From positions 1 to 64,000 of the forward strand of contig CAMZAM010000001.1 of the NCBI GenBank assembly GCA_947304185.1: a DNA stretch of 64,000 nucleotides, read 5' to 3'. This DNA is from an uncultured Bacteroidales bacterium. GTDB taxonomy: Bacteria > Bacteroidota > Bacteroidia > Bacteroidales > F082. Position 1 is the stretch's first letter; every line of letters begins with the position of its first letter. Shown one piece after another: positions 62,998-64,000 of this stretch. A model generated the notes under the pieces. That model made no database searches, had not been told where the DNA came from, and was given only the letters and a program-made list of their open reading frames with translations. The position numbers and the translations under genes are program-made.

Positions 62998-64000
62998 AGT
63001 GCAAATAGTGTCTGCTGGAGGGGTTCGCGTTGGATATGCTCTTCTACGCCCCACTTCTCCGGGAAGTAATAGTCTATACCCTCCATAGAGGGTTTATAGT
63101 GTTGTTTGATGCGGACATTGCCCACTTTCAGTTCGGGCATCTTGGCGCGCAGATATTTATCGGTCTCGCAAAAGCAGTTCTGCAGGTCAATCAACTTAGG
63201 CTTGCGCCCTGGCAGCGGACGGAACTCAGTATAACCATAGCGTTCCTGCAACTCCTCAAAATAATCATGGATGTAGTAGATTGCATCCTCATAATCATTG
63301 CCGTAGGATGAGAAGCACTTCTTAATACCTCTCACAGCCCCTACTCCCGCCTTGACAAAGGAATCCTCGTCAAAGTTCAAATAGGGTGAGTAGTTGAAAT
63401 CAACAGTATATTGGTAGGCCAGAAAGTCACCTATCAGCGGATAATCTCTCAGTTGGTTATAGACTTCAGCCATAGATTTGGCATTCAATACTTTCTTTAG
63501 TCCCTGTCCTTTGATAAACTCGTCCTCTATCATCTGGAGCCAAACCTGATGTTTAGTGTTAATGTCGTGATAACCAGAATAGCTGCCGGTCATCATATAG
63601 GCATTGGAGAAGATGGGATAGTTCTGTTGACGCATTGTAAGAGCCTTACTCAACTTCTCCACGTTGAATGAGTCAACGGTGATGTCACAGAGTCCGCTAA
63701 GGTAATCCCAAGTCTCTATTTTGTTGAACACCTTGAAAACAAGGATTCTCAGGAGCACATCCTCGGGGCTGTATTTATCTAAGTCTTTATAGATGACATT
63801 CCTTATCAAGTACTGGCTCACACGGTCGCACGCGCGATAGACGTTAGTAAATTTATACTCTTTCAAGATAGGGTCATCAGTCAGATGACTGCTATCCTCA
63901 CACCGTCTCCAGAAGATGTTCATACGCTCCTGGATGAAGTAGAAGTAATATTTCAACGTAGCATCGTTGGGGACAATGCTACTTGTCTTCTTCGTCCTCA
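62994..64000 (-). CDS. Putative DNA base hypermodification protein (5-hmdU kinase helical-domain-like), 5' end beyond window
   Basis: The frame stays open to the window edge, so the true start may lie outside; an internal TTG (63956) is possible. ERMNIFWRRCEDSSHLTDDPILKEYKFTNVYRACDRVSQYLIRNVI matches the family annotated as 5-hydroxymethyl-dU DNA kinase helical domain/alpha-glutamyl-putrescinyl-thymine pyrophosphorylase-like (found by Iyer, Burroughs and Aravind in base-modification operons). The C-terminal part has a PLPGRKPKLIDLQNCFCETDKYLR block. First visible gene of the operon. Confidence 0.72.
   Translation of the reverse strand, partial: RTKKTSSIVPNDATLKYYFYFIQERMNIFWRRCEDSSHLTDDPILKEYKFTNVYRACDRVSQYLIRNVIYKDLDKYSPEDVLLRILVFKVFNKIETWDYLSGLCDITVDSFNVEKLSKALTMRQQNYPIFSNAYMMTGSYSGYHDINTKHQVWLQMIEDEFIKGQGLKKVLNAKSMAEVYNQLRDYPLIGDFLAYQYTVDFNYSPYLNFDEDSFVKAGVGAVRGIKKCFSSYGNDYEDAIYYIHDYFEELQERYGYTEFRPLPGRKPKLIDLQNCFCETDKYLRAKMPELKVGNVRIKQHYKPSMEGIDYYFPEKWGVEEHIQREPLQQTLFAL

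Overview
The window reads as one contig from an anaerobic member of the Bacteroidales. It carries Bacteroidetes-type promoter boxes (TAnnTTTG), four proteins that end in a type IX secretion (T9SS) sorting domain, signal peptides cut before glutamine together with a glutaminyl cyclase, an S46 dipeptidyl-peptidase and a complete sodium-pumping methylmalonyl-CoA decarboxylase operon. A family or genus cannot be read from the sequence. I saw no rRNA, tRNA or CRISPR array.

Layout. 1-9.2 kb: the end of a DPP7-like peptidase, a secreted M1 aminopeptidase, the mce-mmdA-mmdD-mmdC-mmdB operon for decarboxylation of methylmalonyl-CoA to propionyl-CoA, and uridine kinase. 9.2-19.3 kb: a membrane TPR/HTH sensor, small secreted proteins and a 2017-residue RHS protein with a metallopeptidase-like tail, followed by a possible immunity protein. 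19.3-25.3 kb: small conserved genes, an ECF sigma factor with a membrane partner and a DUF4097 protein, glutaminyl cyclase and a beta-helix protein. 25.3-37.3 kb: pgk, two glycosyltransferases with an alkaline-phosphatase-fold transferase, thpR, sdaA, a fused dipeptide ABC ATPase, a YfcC carrier and class II aldolase. 37.3-43.9 kb: a second TPR/HTH sensor with its own small secreted protein, a thioredoxin-like lipoprotein and RNase R. 43.9-49.5 kb: a fucose cluster (mutarotase, broken fucose permease, nucleotidyltransferase-GHMP kinase fusion, fcl, gmd). 49.6-51.0 kb: a toxin-antitoxin-SecB-like chaperone (TAC) module. 51.2-56.7 kb: small genes, a sugar aminotransferase and gene wreckage.

56.7-64.0 kb is the most unusual part: a tightly packed minus-strand operon of at least eight genes. 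In order of transcription they are a DNA-base-hypermodification-like protein, a radical SAM enzyme, a short HsdS-like protein, a PrrC/RloC-like ATPase, an HsdM-like protein that has lost its catalytic motif, a TIR protein, a SLOG protein and a second ThsB-like TIR protein. I infer an anti-phage system that pairs a DNA-modification or sensing module with a nucleotide-signal/NAD-depletion arm. I do not know this combination as a described system.

A second theme is repeats. Several families of short palindromic or tandem repeats are scattered through the window. One pair of inverted arms encloses a GIY-YIG nuclease gene, and another pair flanks a four-helix-bundle (23S rRNA intervening-sequence) gene. 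Repeat sequence is also read as protein in at least eight genes: inserts in four and gene-end extensions in five, with the permease carrying both.
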